From: Xylogone sp. PMI_703
Taxonomy: Eukaryota; Ascomycota; Leotiomycetes
Length of the DNA stretch: 64,000 bases
Assembly: GCA_021399445.1 (NCBI GenBank)
Contig: JAJTUQ010000003.1
Coordinates: forward strand, 1,798,001 to 1,862,000
Direction: 5' to 3'
Shown: positions 1-11,586 of the stretch, one piece after another
Layout: each line of letters opens with the position of its first letter
Position numbering within the stretch: the stretch's first letter is position 1
Notes under the pieces: model-generated
The model's database searches: none
What the model saw: the letters and a program-made list of their open reading frames with translations, nothing else
Told to the model about the DNA's origin: nothing
Position numbers and translations under genes: made by a program

Positions 1-777
1 CACAACAATGTAACCTTTGCTCTCAATTCAAGCATCTGCATGTACGCCACAGCCATCCATGGAACACGAACCTCCCCGTGCTCCTTCCTGTTTCTACTTC
101 GACCAGCACCACCCACGCAACCATCACAATAAATGGAACAGTAGGACCCTGACAACTGCAGTATTGTAAAAGCAAGCCGGAGATTGCACTCGGATGGGAA
201 GGAGGGTCTCGTGGTAGGTGCGCGGACGGGGCTTCCGTCCTTTTGGACCCCGGACGGCACGGACCGGGGTTCGTACCGTTCCGCCAGTAGGAACCATCCG
301 CCCCATGCCCCGATTGTGCTACCCACGAAGACTCGGGTCTGTCCCCAATCAGTACTGCTACCACTCTGTCGGGGCCTCTTTCACCAACTGTGCTACGATG
401 GCCCGGCTTCTCGGATTGTTGCGTGGCTTCTCCAGTAGAACACACTCGCAGAGTGGGTGCGTACATCCGGGCCCAGTTTACCTGCTTGCCTTTCCAGTGA
501 ACATCCCGTCCCTCGCGTACGCAGAACAAGCAGGAGAAGAAAATCGTGAGGGGTTTCTTTTTCCAACACTTAAAGAACCATGTAGCCGGGCACGTTCTAT
601 GCATTAGTCTTGGTCCCATTAGTCGTAGTTCATATTTTTCCCGCATTCTTTCTTCCTCGGCGCAGGTCTAAAATTGACCTCTCTGATCGTTTTTTTTCCT
701 TCCCTTTACTCGTCTACCTCCCCTTTCTTCTTTGTTCTTTCTTCCCTTCTTCCCTCTTTCCATTCACCGAATTCATC
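1..777. other. Left-edge non-coding stretch and promoter of the first permease
   Basis: No convincing gene is visible. Bases about 200-480 are GC-richer than the surroundings and carry CGG/CCG-rich inverted motifs. Long open frames there (for example 23-646 on the minus strand) have random-looking composition and no recognisable domain. Bases about 690-767 form a strongly pyrimidine-rich tract (CTTT/TCCC runs) directly before the permease ATG at 778, which is common in fungal promoters and 5' leaders. Confidence 0.45.
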
Positions 778-2627
778 ATGTCAGACCAATTCGATAATAA
801 GTCACCTGTCTCTGATGGGGTGGACGCTCTTCCTGACGATGTTCCACCCGAAGACTTCGGTCCGACAGAGAAGATTGGCACCAAGGCTGACCACAGGGAC
901 ATGATACGCATGGGCAAGAATCAGGAACTGAGGGTTAGCATATTATTCTTTCCAAGTAGACCTAATTGTGTCATGTCTAATGTTGAGATCCTCTTCGAAA
1001 ATTATAGCGAAACTTTCGATTCTTGTCGATTCTTGGTTTCACCTGCATTCTTATGAGCACATGGGAGGGTCAATTGACGTAAGTTCATACTCTTTTGAGA
1101 TTAAATCAATTGCCAAGCCTCCTGCTAACCAATCAACCAATATTATAGTGCAAGTACGTTTGGTCTTATCAATGGTGGACTAGCTGGTTTGATATGGACG
1201 TACCTGGGCACCTTTGTTTGCTTCCTTGCCGTTATCGCCTCCATGGCGGAAATGGCATCCATGGCTCCTACTTCGGGAGGGCAGTACCATTGGGTTTCCG
1301 AATTTGCTCCAGCTAGTGCTCAAAAGTTTCTAAGCTATATAACCGGTAACTTCTAATCTATACATATACTCTCTACGATGGCTGAAGGCTGACTAGTATT
1401 ATAGGTTGGGTTTGTGTCCTTGGATGGCAAACGGGTATCACCAGCATCGCATTTCTCACAGCTTCGCAAATCCAAAGTCTCCTGGTCATCAACGATGTTG
1501 ATTACAACTTTAAGCAATGGCATGGTACTCTCTTGATCATCGCTGTCAGCTTATTCTCTATCATCTTCAATACATATCTTGCCAAGCGGCTTCCACTCGT
1601 AGAAGGGATTGTCTTAATCTTCCATATCTGTGGTTTCTTTGCTATCCTGGTACCTCTCTGGGTTCTGGCCCCTCGCAATAAGGCTTCAGATGTGTTCACT
1701 CAATTCACCGACGGAGGCAACTGGGGAAATATTGGCCTGTCGTGTCTCATTGGCATGCTCTCGCCGGTCTTCACATTCATTGGACCCGATTCAGCCACGC
1801 ATATGTCCGAAGAGATCAAAGACGCATCACTAGTTTTACCTCGTGCCATGATATGGACAGCCCTTATCAATGGCTCTCTCGGATTCATCATGCTCATCAC
1901 ATTCTGCTTTACCCTTGGGAACATCGGTGATATACTCTCAAACCCAGAAGTCATGCCATTTGTTCAGGTATTTTACAACACAACACATTCCCATGTGGGC
2001 ACTTCCGTTATGACGGCTATCTTGATCATCTTGACCACCTGTGGAACCATTACAAACGTTGCCACCGCATCAAGACAGATGTTTGCATTTGCACGAGATA
2101 ATGGCCTACCCTTTTCACGTTTCCTTTCGAAAGTAAGTGTCAGCTATAATACTCTTTCCGCTTATCAATCTCTCTAACAAACCATTTGCTAGGTCCAACC
2201 AGGATGGGATATCCCGTTGAACGCCGTGATAGTCTCGTTCTGCATCACAATCCTTCTCTCTTTGATCAACATTGGCTCAACAACCGCATTTAATGCTATC
2301 GCATCCCTCGGCACAGCATCACTTTTATCATCTTACATTGTTTCCATCTCGTGTGTCTTCCTTAAAAGATGGCGTAATGAACCTCTTCCTTCTGCTCGTT
2401 GGAGTCTTGGAAAATGGGGCATATATATCAATGGCTTTTCCGTCCTATACCTTCTAGTTGTGTACATCTTTAGTTTCTTCCCAGAGGCCACCCCGGTGAC
2501 GCCTGAGACGATGAACTGGAATATCTTGATATATGGATTCACAGTGTGCTTCGCAATTGGCTACTTCCTCGTTCGAGGCAGACACGTGTATTCTGGACCC
2601 GTAGTATTGGTTAGGAAGGACGTTTAA
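778..2627 (+). CDS. GABA/amino-acid permease (APC superfamily)
   Basis: Integral plasma-membrane transporter of the fungal GABA/choline/polyamine permease branch of the amino acid-polyamine-organocation family; the substrate is inferred from family only. Exons 778-933, 1008-1078, 1149-1345, 1405-2132 and 2193-2627 give 528 codons in one frame. The start follows a pyrimidine-rich leader and gives a hydrophilic N-terminus of about 50 residues before the family segment QELRRNF, which spans the first intron. Later hallmarks are APTSGGQYHWVSEFAP after TM3, the GPDSATHMSEE motif in the middle, and ASRQMFAFARDNGLPFS before the C-terminal helices. About 12 membrane segments are expected. Introns are 51-75 nt with canonical ends. 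The gene converges on the HET gene, 320 bp downstream. Confidence 0.9.
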
Positions 2628-2947
2628 AGATTGGGACTGTTTATTGTACATAAATCAGATATCATAGCAACAGACACCAACATTATTACTAGAACAAAAT
2701 AGAGTGCTATTCAAAACGGTGAAGCGCTAAGACGATCGCAATGTCTCGTTTTCATATGCAGATAGGAAGGCGGAGAATTCTGATGCCCACAAGCCACCAA
2801 TTAATATGTTGATTATAAGCACGAAAGACCAAGTATACATGCTTCTAAGCAACCTTTATTACAGTACATTGAGCCTCTGGAGCTAACATTGTGCTCGGAA
2901 CACGGATAAATAGTAATATAAAGTTTATTAGTTATACTTAATCAAAG
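2628..2947. other. Convergent 3' intergenic spacer
   Basis: AT-rich 320-bp spacer between the stops of the permease (+) and the HET gene (-). It should hold both 3' UTRs and polyadenylation sites. No coding potential was seen. Confidence 0.4.
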
Positions 2948-5341
2948 TTAACATAATGTTATAATTTTCTTATCATAAGACTTTTGTTCCCCTCCCCACC
3001 ATGACGACGGATCCCGTAATCCGATCCTTCTATACACGCCTTCTAATCCTATGACTGGCACTACAAGGAGCTCTAGGTTTGTTTGCAAATATAGGCCTAG
3101 CATCCTCTTGCCGTCTCTGACCACTGCAGTGATGATACTCGGGTGCTGATCAAACTTGTACCGCTCGGCGTCGTACCGCCTGTCAGGGTACCGTCTGTTA
3201 TCGTACGGCTGTGAGGTCACTATAGCAATTTCCCGCTCGTCTGCCTCGCGGACGAAACCCTCCACGGTGAGGAGCATATCAGGATAGATATTCACAGGCG
3301 AAGAAGCAGATGTAATCGCGTCAGCTATGCCAGTCGGCATAGGCACGATCCGCACTACCGGTTCGGGGCCGTATGGGGAACCCCCTGAGTCCCAGTAGTG
3401 AGCCATGTTCGTATTTACGGGACCATCAGCCGCAGCCCATGACCAAGACGGTGCATCCCGAGTCTGTGACAGCGAAGTGCCGTTTCCGGATTGACTCATA
3501 TTGGTCGGCTGAGAATCGTTCCATGCATCGATAGGCGATTTTCTTTCCCAAGCTAATCCACGTACAAGATCACTTCGCCAGATCCCATGTATATACTCAT
3601 CCTGCGTCGCTGCAGCCATTTTGGCCGCCACGCCACCCATTGCAGGCAGCCTATCGCTCTTGAAGGTTAGTTGGCGTCTGCAGTACTCTTCCACAAGAAG
3701 GTACCATGCGTAGAGGATCTGGTCGTTAAGCTCTTCCAGCCGCTGGAGGACGTCGAGTGAGTCGGGCCCCACGCCGGAGTTGTTGCCAGCGCTTCCATAG
3801 GCGGATGCTTCGGTGAGGATATCACTTTTGCGTTTAACTTGCGAATGCAAGTGCTCCACGAAGTGGCGAAACTCGTCGTTCTCTGAGTGAGTGTACAGGT
3901 ATGCTGCTCCATCTTCACGTAACGACGCTGCCCGGCATGTCCAAAACATCAAGTTCGGTGTGTACTTAAGGATACGCGTACTGAGCAGGCTTTCCTGCAA
4001 TGTCCAACCCCGTTCGTCTAATGCAGTCTTTTGATCCATCCATGAGTAGGGGGAAATTTCGGAGCGTCCTCTTTCTGCGCCGAAATCGACCAGCTCGGTA
4101 TCATTGCCAATGTACACTGTGCCGATACCTCCGTCGCGGCCTCGTACGTTGAGCTTGAAAGGCGCGTCTGAACTTAAAGTACGCGCCGCAAAGCAGCCAC
4201 CATGGCAGTTTGCAGATGCAGCAGCAGCGATGGTGATGAAAGCGTTTGCGTAGATTTCCCCCATTAGCGCTGCTTGGCTGTCCCAGTCTTCGGGCGAATC
4301 TTGGATAATGCAAAGGCTATCAACCCATAGATATTGGATTCCTAATCGGCGGGTAATAATGACGGCGTCTTGAATTGTTTTTGGAAGTTCCTGTAGAGGT
4401 ATCGAACTTTTCTTTGCCTCAAGTGTAGATAACGTCGTTTTTGTAGTCTGAGGGCCACCCCAGCAGTAACTTAAGCAGGCATACCGACCCAGATCCGGAT
4501 GCTTAGTTGAGAGGAAAGGTTCTCTCGCTGTTTCCTGCCAGCTGCCTACGTCCAGAAGCCTTAAGGGCAATTCCGCATTAGCAAGAGTTCGACAAGTCGA
4601 GTGCGTCCTGGTGCACGCATTAAGCCAATCCTGAACAAGTTGGAAAGCCTCGTCGGAGTCTGTGCTAGGGCAAATGGTCCTGGCCTCTATAAAGCATGCT
4701 ACGCGGTCGCCTAGTAAGGGGGAGTGCATTTGCATTTAGTATATAACACATATTTTCGGGGATTGCCCGTAGACTTCCGTACCTACAGCAGTGTGGATCC
4801 TGCGCGAGCCATACCCAGACTTATTGAAAGGATAGGTCTCAGCCGTGTCGTTCCTACTATATGCCTTGACTGTGTCATAACTGATAATGACCTTGTTTCT
4901 CATAGGTGGTTTTTTGGCTTTCTGCTCCCGCCTCAAACGTGTTCTCAACCGGGCCAGATAACCAGGTTTCATCAGCCGCTCCTGGACTAGCAGTTCTGGT
5001 GCCTCCCTTCGCTCTTGTTCCTCTTTTCCCTCCTCCAAAGCTAGCAAAAAGTCCCTCTCCCGCCGCTCTGGGTCTGGCTCAAGAGCATCCCACAGGATCT
5101 TGCACAAAGCACATGCCGTTGAGGACCTCGCAAGTGAGAATCGATCGCCATGATTAGCCCAGTAACGCGGTGTGTAGATAGTCTCTGCTATAATGTTGCA
5201 TGGGTCGCACAAGGTTGGGTTGAGAGACTCTGATAAGTCGGCCAAGGTGTCCCTAGTAGTATTGTTGCATAATATGGTGGCCGTGCTGTGGCGCCGGCAA
5301 TCACCGAACCCCTTATCTTACTGTATATATAGAACTCCCAT
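2948..5341 (-). CDS. HET-domain (heterokaryon incompatibility) protein
   Basis: Intracellular protein with a HET domain, the effector module that triggers cell death after fusion of incompatible hyphae in several ascomycetes. Proposed exons on the minus strand are 5341-5322, 5252-4783 and 4710-2948, giving 750 codons. The HET core is clear: CLSYCWGG near residue 242, TIQDAV, then LWVDSLCIIQD near 290 and MGEIYANAFITIAAA. The N-terminus has CDPC and CALC pairs typical of the cysteine-bearing leader of this family. An in-frame TAA at 4738-4736 separates two large open frames. It lies in TACTAA, the branch-site sequence of a 72-nt intron (GTACGG...TTACTAG) that restores the frame. The first 20-nt exon (ATG 5341, donor GTAAGA) is less certain; without it there is no ATG near the N-terminus. 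The NLR gene lies 1.8 kb upstream. Confidence 0.82.
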
Positions 5342-7148
5342 TCGTACACCTCCCAATACACACAGATCACTCAATTATTACTATATACAACCGTAACTTA
5401 TGCGACAAGTATCGGGTTCAAAATGCTAGGTTGAGATGTTATCTTGGACTATCAGGCGTTTCTCTAACCGGTACGGCCGCGCCGCGAGAGAAAATTGCTC
5501 TGACGAACTGACCCCGGATTTCGCCATTAACTTGAGAGGAGGAGCATACAAGGCATAAGGCACAGGGGCACCGACTAGGAGTGACGGATGGAAACTACCA
5601 AAAATGATAAATTGAAAGGTCAAAAAAGACCGTAACGTGGTAGATTTCCGGGTAAACGGATAAATGACTACACGTGACGAACATTGAATAACGACCGTAC
5701 GGAGTATCAGAAGTTAGTTATGTCTCAGGATATAAGGAATATAGCATTGAAAGATACTGTATGATCTGTGACGTAGTCAGTTTTCAAAGTATGCCTTAAA
5801 GTCAACGAGGAAGGACTCTATACTTCTCGCAGACGGTCAATTATATAGATTGTTTAATGCATTGCTATATTCTTGTAGTATTAAGTATTAAACTTGAATG
5901 TATTATGTATGGAACTGTGTTATTGGATTATCATTATTAATTATCCAGCCCTTTTTAACATAAAATACAAAATGTACTTTAATAAAGTTTAACAAGTTTA
6001 GCTTAAAAGAATGGTTTATTTGTTCCATAATCTTGAAAAGGTTAATCATCTAATTTAAGAACTTAAATTATTCATATAAAGTTAAACTAGTATAGTTGTT
6101 GTATTATATCAACATGTTAGCACATAGTTGAAATATTAAGCATTTTTAGTCCAGTTTGGACATTTTATCTTCAAAGCTCGTGTGATTTCATGTCCTCTAA
6201 TAAACAGCTATTTGTCATAGATATAACCAAATCTTTTCAATACGTTTAAATTTTCAATCTGTAGACGCTTAAAATCGGAAGTATTCGGCTGTAACAAGAT
6301 TAAACAGGTTTTCGAGACACTAAGAACTAAACTCGGCTCGCATGAAGCTCTGGATGGTAATTGGTACACTCGTATTAACATTTAGATCAGGCGCATCGAA
6401 TACTGATGCTCCATGCTAGGTTGCCATCCCCTCCAACTCTATATATAGCTTAATGCGCCTGCCGATATAACACAAACCATAAGTCAGAATTTTGGTAAGG
6501 GAAGATTAAGGACGGTTGTTTCAGATTTACCCCTACAGTTTGGGCGTATCCCACTGTTGTAGAGCATCATCTGTATGAGCAGTTAATTCAGTCTCCCCAC
6601 CATAGTAATTGTATGCATGTTTGTCTACCACTAGCGCCATAACCTCTGACACAAGCACTAATAAATCACTACATTGAATGTTAAACCCAATGCCTAGAGA
6701 GCTGATGAGAAATCATAGTTCCATGAGAGGGTAGGCTGTGTAAAAATTCTGCACTGCGGGATGCTTACTTGCACATGGGACCTCTAGCTGCCGGGGTAAT
6801 CTTTATTACGAGGTTCCGGCAATGCCTCCAACCTTCGAGAGCCTTTTATGTGCCCTATCAAAAGTGAATTTTGGGGGTCGTTATTTGCAATAGTGAAACA
6901 GTCGCTTTTTAACACACTAGGGACCGACATGAAATTGATCATTTTTTCCTTCGAAATAACCTAGTGACAAAGTCTCGTTTGCGTTGTTTTGGCAGTTGAG
7001 ATAATGACGTAGACATCCTATCACTCTGTAGAGTTATCTGATAAGTGAGTGGCAGATTTTGAATTAGATCTACGGAAGTTGGTAGTTCAAACTCATCACG
7101 ACTGTCTGTTAGCTCATAGCCAGCATTTGAGGATTGGGAGGAGACATG
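5342..7148. other. Long AT-rich intergenic region between HET and NLR genes
   Basis: About 1.8 kb without a supported gene. Bases about 5,830-6,350 are strongly AT-rich (many TTAA, TAAT and ATTA runs) and lack open frames. A TATATATAG run lies near 6,440. The base composition could come from repeat-induced point mutation of an old repeat, but no terminal repeats or coding remnants are recognisable. Confidence 0.4.
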
Positions 7149-9866
7149 TTAGGACGATCCTCGCCACTCGTCAAGGTTGGCTGTAGCAGATACGGTATCT
7201 GGGTGATTGAGACCTAGCTTTTGTCTTTGGAGTTGAACACAAGCTTCTAATAGCACCAAAGCGTCCCTATCTCTACCCTGCTTTTTCCAGGTATGTGAAA
7301 GATTCCACATGCTGGTCAGGGTGTTAGGATGGTCTGGCCCTAGTACTGTCTTCCTTGTCTCTATCACTTGCATGTTCAGCTTCTCTGCCTCTGTCCATCG
7401 TCCCTGATTCCAAAACGTAGATGCTAGATTAGCCATGCTGGTCAGGGTGTTAGGATGGTCTGGCCCTAGTACTGTCTTCCTTGTCTCTATCACTTGCACC
7501 TCCAGCTTCTCTGCCTCTGTCCATCGTCCCTGATTCCAAAACGTAGATGCAACCCAGGCCAATCTGGTTAACGTCTCTTGGCAATCCTGACCAAGGTCAC
7601 TTGCGCTTTTCTCCACCAACCATTCAAATAAACCTTGCGCTTCATAATATCTTCCATCACTATATAAGCATGTTGCAACCTTAAAACTTAGTTGCTCCCT
7701 ATCCTGTGAGTCACTCTGGAACTCCTTGCTTTGAAGGATGAAATGAGTATGACGCAAATACTCTCGCCACAAAATTCGATTCTCATGCGCATTAGAAGGG
7801 AAGACCTCCCTTAATCGTTTGCCCGTGCGAACCGTCCAGTGATCGAGTGTCCCTTCATTTCTAAGCCAGTTTCTTGTTGCCAAATGGACTAGGCGATGAA
7901 TACTAAGAAGGTGGCCATCTGTTTGCCCTGTAACGAACGAATAGGCCTTAAGAAGACCCAGTGCATTTTCCTGTTTTATTTTCGAATTATGAGGCGGTAA
8001 AATGGATCGGGGAATATCCCGGGGGTCAATACAGGACATCAAAGATAAGTATTCTGCAGCGAGCGGGTCTGACTTCCGGATTTGGTGGAATGAAATGAGC
8101 CATGTCGCAGCTACTGGGTTTTTTGTCTCTTCATATCTCCAGTCATCTTCGAAGTCCTGACTTAGCAATTCCACTGTTTCATTTTCTTGCTGTTGGAGCA
8201 TTTTTAGATAGCTGACTAAAGATGTTCCCATTTCATTGATGTAGCTAGCGGCTTGTATAATAGCCAATGGTAGACAACTGAGTTGATGTAAAAGCGCAAC
8301 AGTGATTCCATGATCATTGACGAGGTGTTTGTGAATTAACGATGCTTTTAGTAATTCTGTCGCTTTCTCGTCATCCATTTCTGGAACATTGATTACATTA
8401 GGCCCCACTAGTTTAGTAGCCAGCTGTCGGTTTCGCGTAGTGAAGAGAATAAAGCCGTGTTTGCTATATGGGAGGAATTGCTTTAGTGCCGGTGATGAGC
8501 TGTCAGATGTCATCCACATATCCATGTCATCCGCATTATCAATGATCAGGAACCACGGGCATGCGGTCTCCGAGCTTAAATGCTGTTTTACCCGTGCCTT
8601 AGCCGCTGTAGGGCTCACATCTTGGAGGCCCAACAGCTCACTCATTTTTAAAAATGCCTGCTCGATCACCTCAATACTAGTTGACACGATCCAAAAGATA
8701 GAGCACTCTGGCCTCTTATCTCGCACCCGGTAGGCCAGTTCCAGTGCGATCTGAGTCTTCCCGACCCCTCCCAACCCCGCAATCGCCACTTTTCGAGTTT
8801 GAACCTCGCTCAAGATCATCTCTTCGAGCTTGGTGATTTCATCTTGTCGGCCTAGGAACCGCGGATTCCGTTCAAATGGCACCATCCAGCAAGCCGTTCG
8901 AGATGTTCTTAACTCCCGCGGCTGGTTTAAATAGATCATAGAGAGGAGAATTTTTGTATAAGAGGCTGCCGTAAGAGCCGCATATCCTTGCCACTGTTTG
9001 TTTTTATGTGAATCACAGTAGTCACATACTCCCCGAATAACTAAGCAAGGTAGCTGATTCACTAATCCAGCCGCTTCCATTTCAAAGCACAAAATTCCAT
9101 GTTCTCTTGCCAGTCGGTCGCGTGTCTTCCCATCTTTCATCACTTGATTCCCAGAGGCAATAAGTCCATAGTGGATATGAGGCTCATTAGAAGCTCGTTG
9201 GTCTCTTTCTATTGTCTGTTCCTTCTCACAGTTGATGCAAGTATCCTCGCCTTCCGGATGAACGTATTCTGCTTTGAAGAGACGATCCGACTCCTTCTCA
9301 GGCCTTGAGAATCGTCCTTGCATCCCTCCCTTTGTCGCAAGTACACCTGAAACTATATCCATCGTACTGTGATCATCTCCCAACATCCCATTTGCTTGCA
9401 ATTGAGCGATCGCATTCAAGAGCACATGCGGTGCTCGATTCATCACCCCTGTTTGATGGAACACGCCATCGGTGACGGTTTTGCCGTGGTCATATTGCAC
9501 TACTCCACCAGACCTGTCCGTAGGCCGACTGACCACTATATCGCCCAGTCGAATATCGTTTTTCGCACTGGGTACGCCTCCACCAATTCCGACCATCAAG
9601 CCGAAGCGGATGGCGGGGAACGTTATTCACATCTGGGCAGTTACGGTCGCTGCGGAAGTGGTGCCATACACCCCTGATGGCAGGCAAGCGATCACTATAT
9701 TATGACCGGAAATCTCCCCCAGAGTATATGCATTGTCGTCTCCGGTAGGTTGTGAGAGCTTGGGATGGATTTGATCGAGCATCGCGATAGCGGCAGCGGC
9801 CTCTAATGGTAATGCACAAATCCAGGCGATCGTGTACTCTTCGTGAGTCCTCACTAAAGCAGACAT
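7149..9866 (-). CDS. NLR-like protein: PNP/UDP domain - NB-ARC - TPR, interrupted by an in-frame stop
   Basis: Fungal NOD-like receptor architecture, a class linked to nonself recognition and programmed cell death. The frame starts at ATG 9866. Residues 1-79 begin a purine-nucleoside-phosphorylase fold (YTIAWICALPLE), followed by TGA at 9629-9627. The same frame then continues with the missing part of the fold (FGLMVGIGGGVPS, later CFEMEAAGL and RGVCDYCDSHKN), so the stop interrupts one domain. The P-loop AGLGGVGKT is near residue 367, the Walker B-like WFLIIDNADD near 440, and FTTRNRQLATKL near 470. The last 160 residues are kinesin-light-chain-like TPRs with motif GPDHPNTLTSM. No splice pair removes the TGA without losing the frame or conserved residues. 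Translation may restart at ATG 9596 to give an 815-residue protein lacking the first strands, or the allele is inactive. Confidence 0.8.
7308..7559 (-). repeat. Two near-identical 126-bp TPR-encoding repeats
   Basis: Units 7308-7433 and 7434-7559 are tandem 126-bp copies, each 42 codons or one TPR. They are identical over the first ~62 bases and again over ~45 bases, differing mainly around 7370-7377 and at the distal end. The flanking TPR units are far more diverged, so this pair looks recently duplicated or homogenised. Confidence 0.85.
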
Positions 9867-10766
9867 GACCACCTATATCATAGCGGGCGGTATTAGACGG
9901 AATTGAAATGAGCAGGCACCGCTCAATAGCTGTTTTACTGCAACGTGGTAACGGAGAATATGGCTCGGAGTGGTAAAGAGAGGAAGAAGAAAGTGATCAG
10001 AGTGCACAAGGCTGTCCTGAAATACACCCACAGTATTCAGCCCCGTAGGAAGTACAGCAAGACTCCTAATTTTAGTAATATTATTGGCTCAAATCCCTTC
10101 AAGCGAGTTACGAGTTGTTTATCCTGACCACTAAGTAGGATTGGGGCGGCGTTGGGTTAGCCTAAGAGAGACATGGGTAAAGGAGTGGTCAAGGTGCACT
10201 GGTCAATTATGTCGCAAGTATCAAAGCCGCATTCAGCGTCTGGGTCGCGAGTTCCGTCTGGCCAACCTACTCGCTGAAAGATTTGGAATAGCCTCATTGA
10301 TTCTCAAAGTGTTGTCACCTGCATGAATCTTGGTCACGGGCAACTAATTTGGCGTTAGCCAATGAGAGATGAATTTCTAGAGGCAATAAAGTCAAGCTAT
10401 CCCATGAGGTAGCCTGGATGGAGGCTGTCTCTTCCTAGTCATATTGAGACTCATGTACAGAACCCCAAATGGCTCGGCTCGGTCCTTCCCGACAGGAATC
10501 CTATTCACAAGGAGTCAAGATCAATACATGCTAGTGTCTAGTAATTACTAATAAGGCCTAATAGGTCTCTAGAGTCACGTGAAAAGAGACTGGCTCATTT
10601 CGGTCACGTGAATAGTCGAGACTTTAATTATTGTATCAATTAGCACCTTGTTTAACGTTTGGAGATTAATTATACACATAAATATAGTATTTTGCACCAA
10701 CAAGTATACTATATGTTATTTTCATCAAACAAATTTCGTTATTGTTTCAGTTATTCACATATATTA
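9867..10766. other. Intergenic region upstream of the NLR and downstream of the methyltransferase
   Basis: No supported gene. Short open frames (9945-10127, 10141-10326, both plus) have no recognisable domain. The right part is AT-rich. It contains the paired TCACGTGA sites listed separately. Confidence 0.4.
10575..10611. promoter_or_regulatory. Pair of TCACGTGA E-box palindromes
   Basis: Two perfect 8-bp TCACGTGA palindromes have cores at 10576-10581 and 10605-10610, 29 bp apart. CACGTG is the binding core of fungal bHLH factors (Cbf1/SREBP type). They lie about 710 bp upstream of the NLR start and just past the 3' end of the methyltransferase, so the target gene is unclear. Confidence 0.3.
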
Positions 10767-11586
10767 CTATTTAGGTTGTAGTACGTAAGTCTTAACTGGG
10801 TACAGTCCGGCTGGAAAGCCCTTCTGGTTCTCCATCTTCTTAATGCTAAGTCCGGCATTTTCAAATATCTGGCGAAATTTCTGGTCCGTCCTTTTGATTG
10901 TCAGGAAAACTCATGATATATCATTTGTGAATTAGAGCACTGGGTTCTGCTGACCTTGTCACACTGCTATCTGTCTCATCAAAAATGTCTTCGTCAGATT
11001 TGGTTAAGTTTTCTTTCACAATAATCCAGCCTCCTTCTTTCAGAGCAAGTATGCACTTGCTTAGGTATGCGGTCAGTTGCATGTCAGTAAGATGGCCAAC
11101 ACACCATTGGTGCCACATTAAATCATATTTTCGATCTAATTCCTCTTCTGGTGCCCACTCTTCAAGACCGACGTTGTAGATCTTTCCCACGCCTGGTTTT
11201 CCCTGTAATTTGTCTGTAAATTTGGAGATTGGCTCGACAATATCAACTGCCTCAGCAACAGAGAGAAGTAAATTCTCTGTCACTCTTCCAATTCTGGAAA
11301 TACCCACTAATTAGCAAACCTATCTAGTTCGCTACTAATTGTGCAGAGGCGAGAAAATGAAACGAAGACAAATAAACTCCTATACTCACCCAGCACCACA
11401 ATCAACGGCCCGTTCAACTTTCTTTCCGAGTCTAGAGCCAATACCCAACTTGGCCAAGATGTTTTTTGAGCTCTGTAGATCTACTTTCGAGACGTAAGGA
11501 AAGCCGCCTAGCATTCCATTGACATCCGCGTCAATGCCTTGCCAGTAATTTCTCGCATCTTGATGGTTGATATGAGAGTCTGCCAT
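10767..11586 (-). CDS. Alpha-N-terminal protein methyltransferase (NTM1/Tae1 family)
   Basis: SAM-dependent enzyme expected to methylate the alpha-amino group of proteins with an N-terminal X-Pro-Lys motif exposed after Met removal, such as ribosomal proteins. Exons on the minus strand are 11586-11390, 11293-10955 and 10890-10767, giving 219 codons, the usual length for the family. Diagnostic segments are ARNYWQGIDADVNGMLGG at residues 11-28, the SAM loop DCGAGIGR at 62-69 (spliced across intron 1), the central LMWHQWCVGHLTD (the family's xWCxGHLTD), and the ending GLYPVKTYVLQP. Introns of 96 and 64 nt have GTGAGT and GTCAGC donors. It is a housekeeping-type gene sitting in otherwise accessory surroundings. 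Confidence 0.93.

Noticed and set aside
23..646. 207-codon minus-strand open frame at the left edge
   Set aside because: Random-looking composition in a GC-rich stretch, with no domain, signal or splice support.
4736..4738. TAA as a true stop making two separate HET-region genes
   Set aside because: It lies in the branch site of a well-formed 72-nt intron that restores the frame.
9600..9660. An intron that would remove the NLR stop codon
   Set aside because: The only GT...AG pairs either shift the frame or delete the conserved GIGGGVPS segment.
7149..9866. RIP as the cause of the NLR nonsense codon
   Set aside because: Neither CGA-to-TGA nor TGG-to-TGA at this site is a CpA-context change, and the gene is not otherwise AT-biased.
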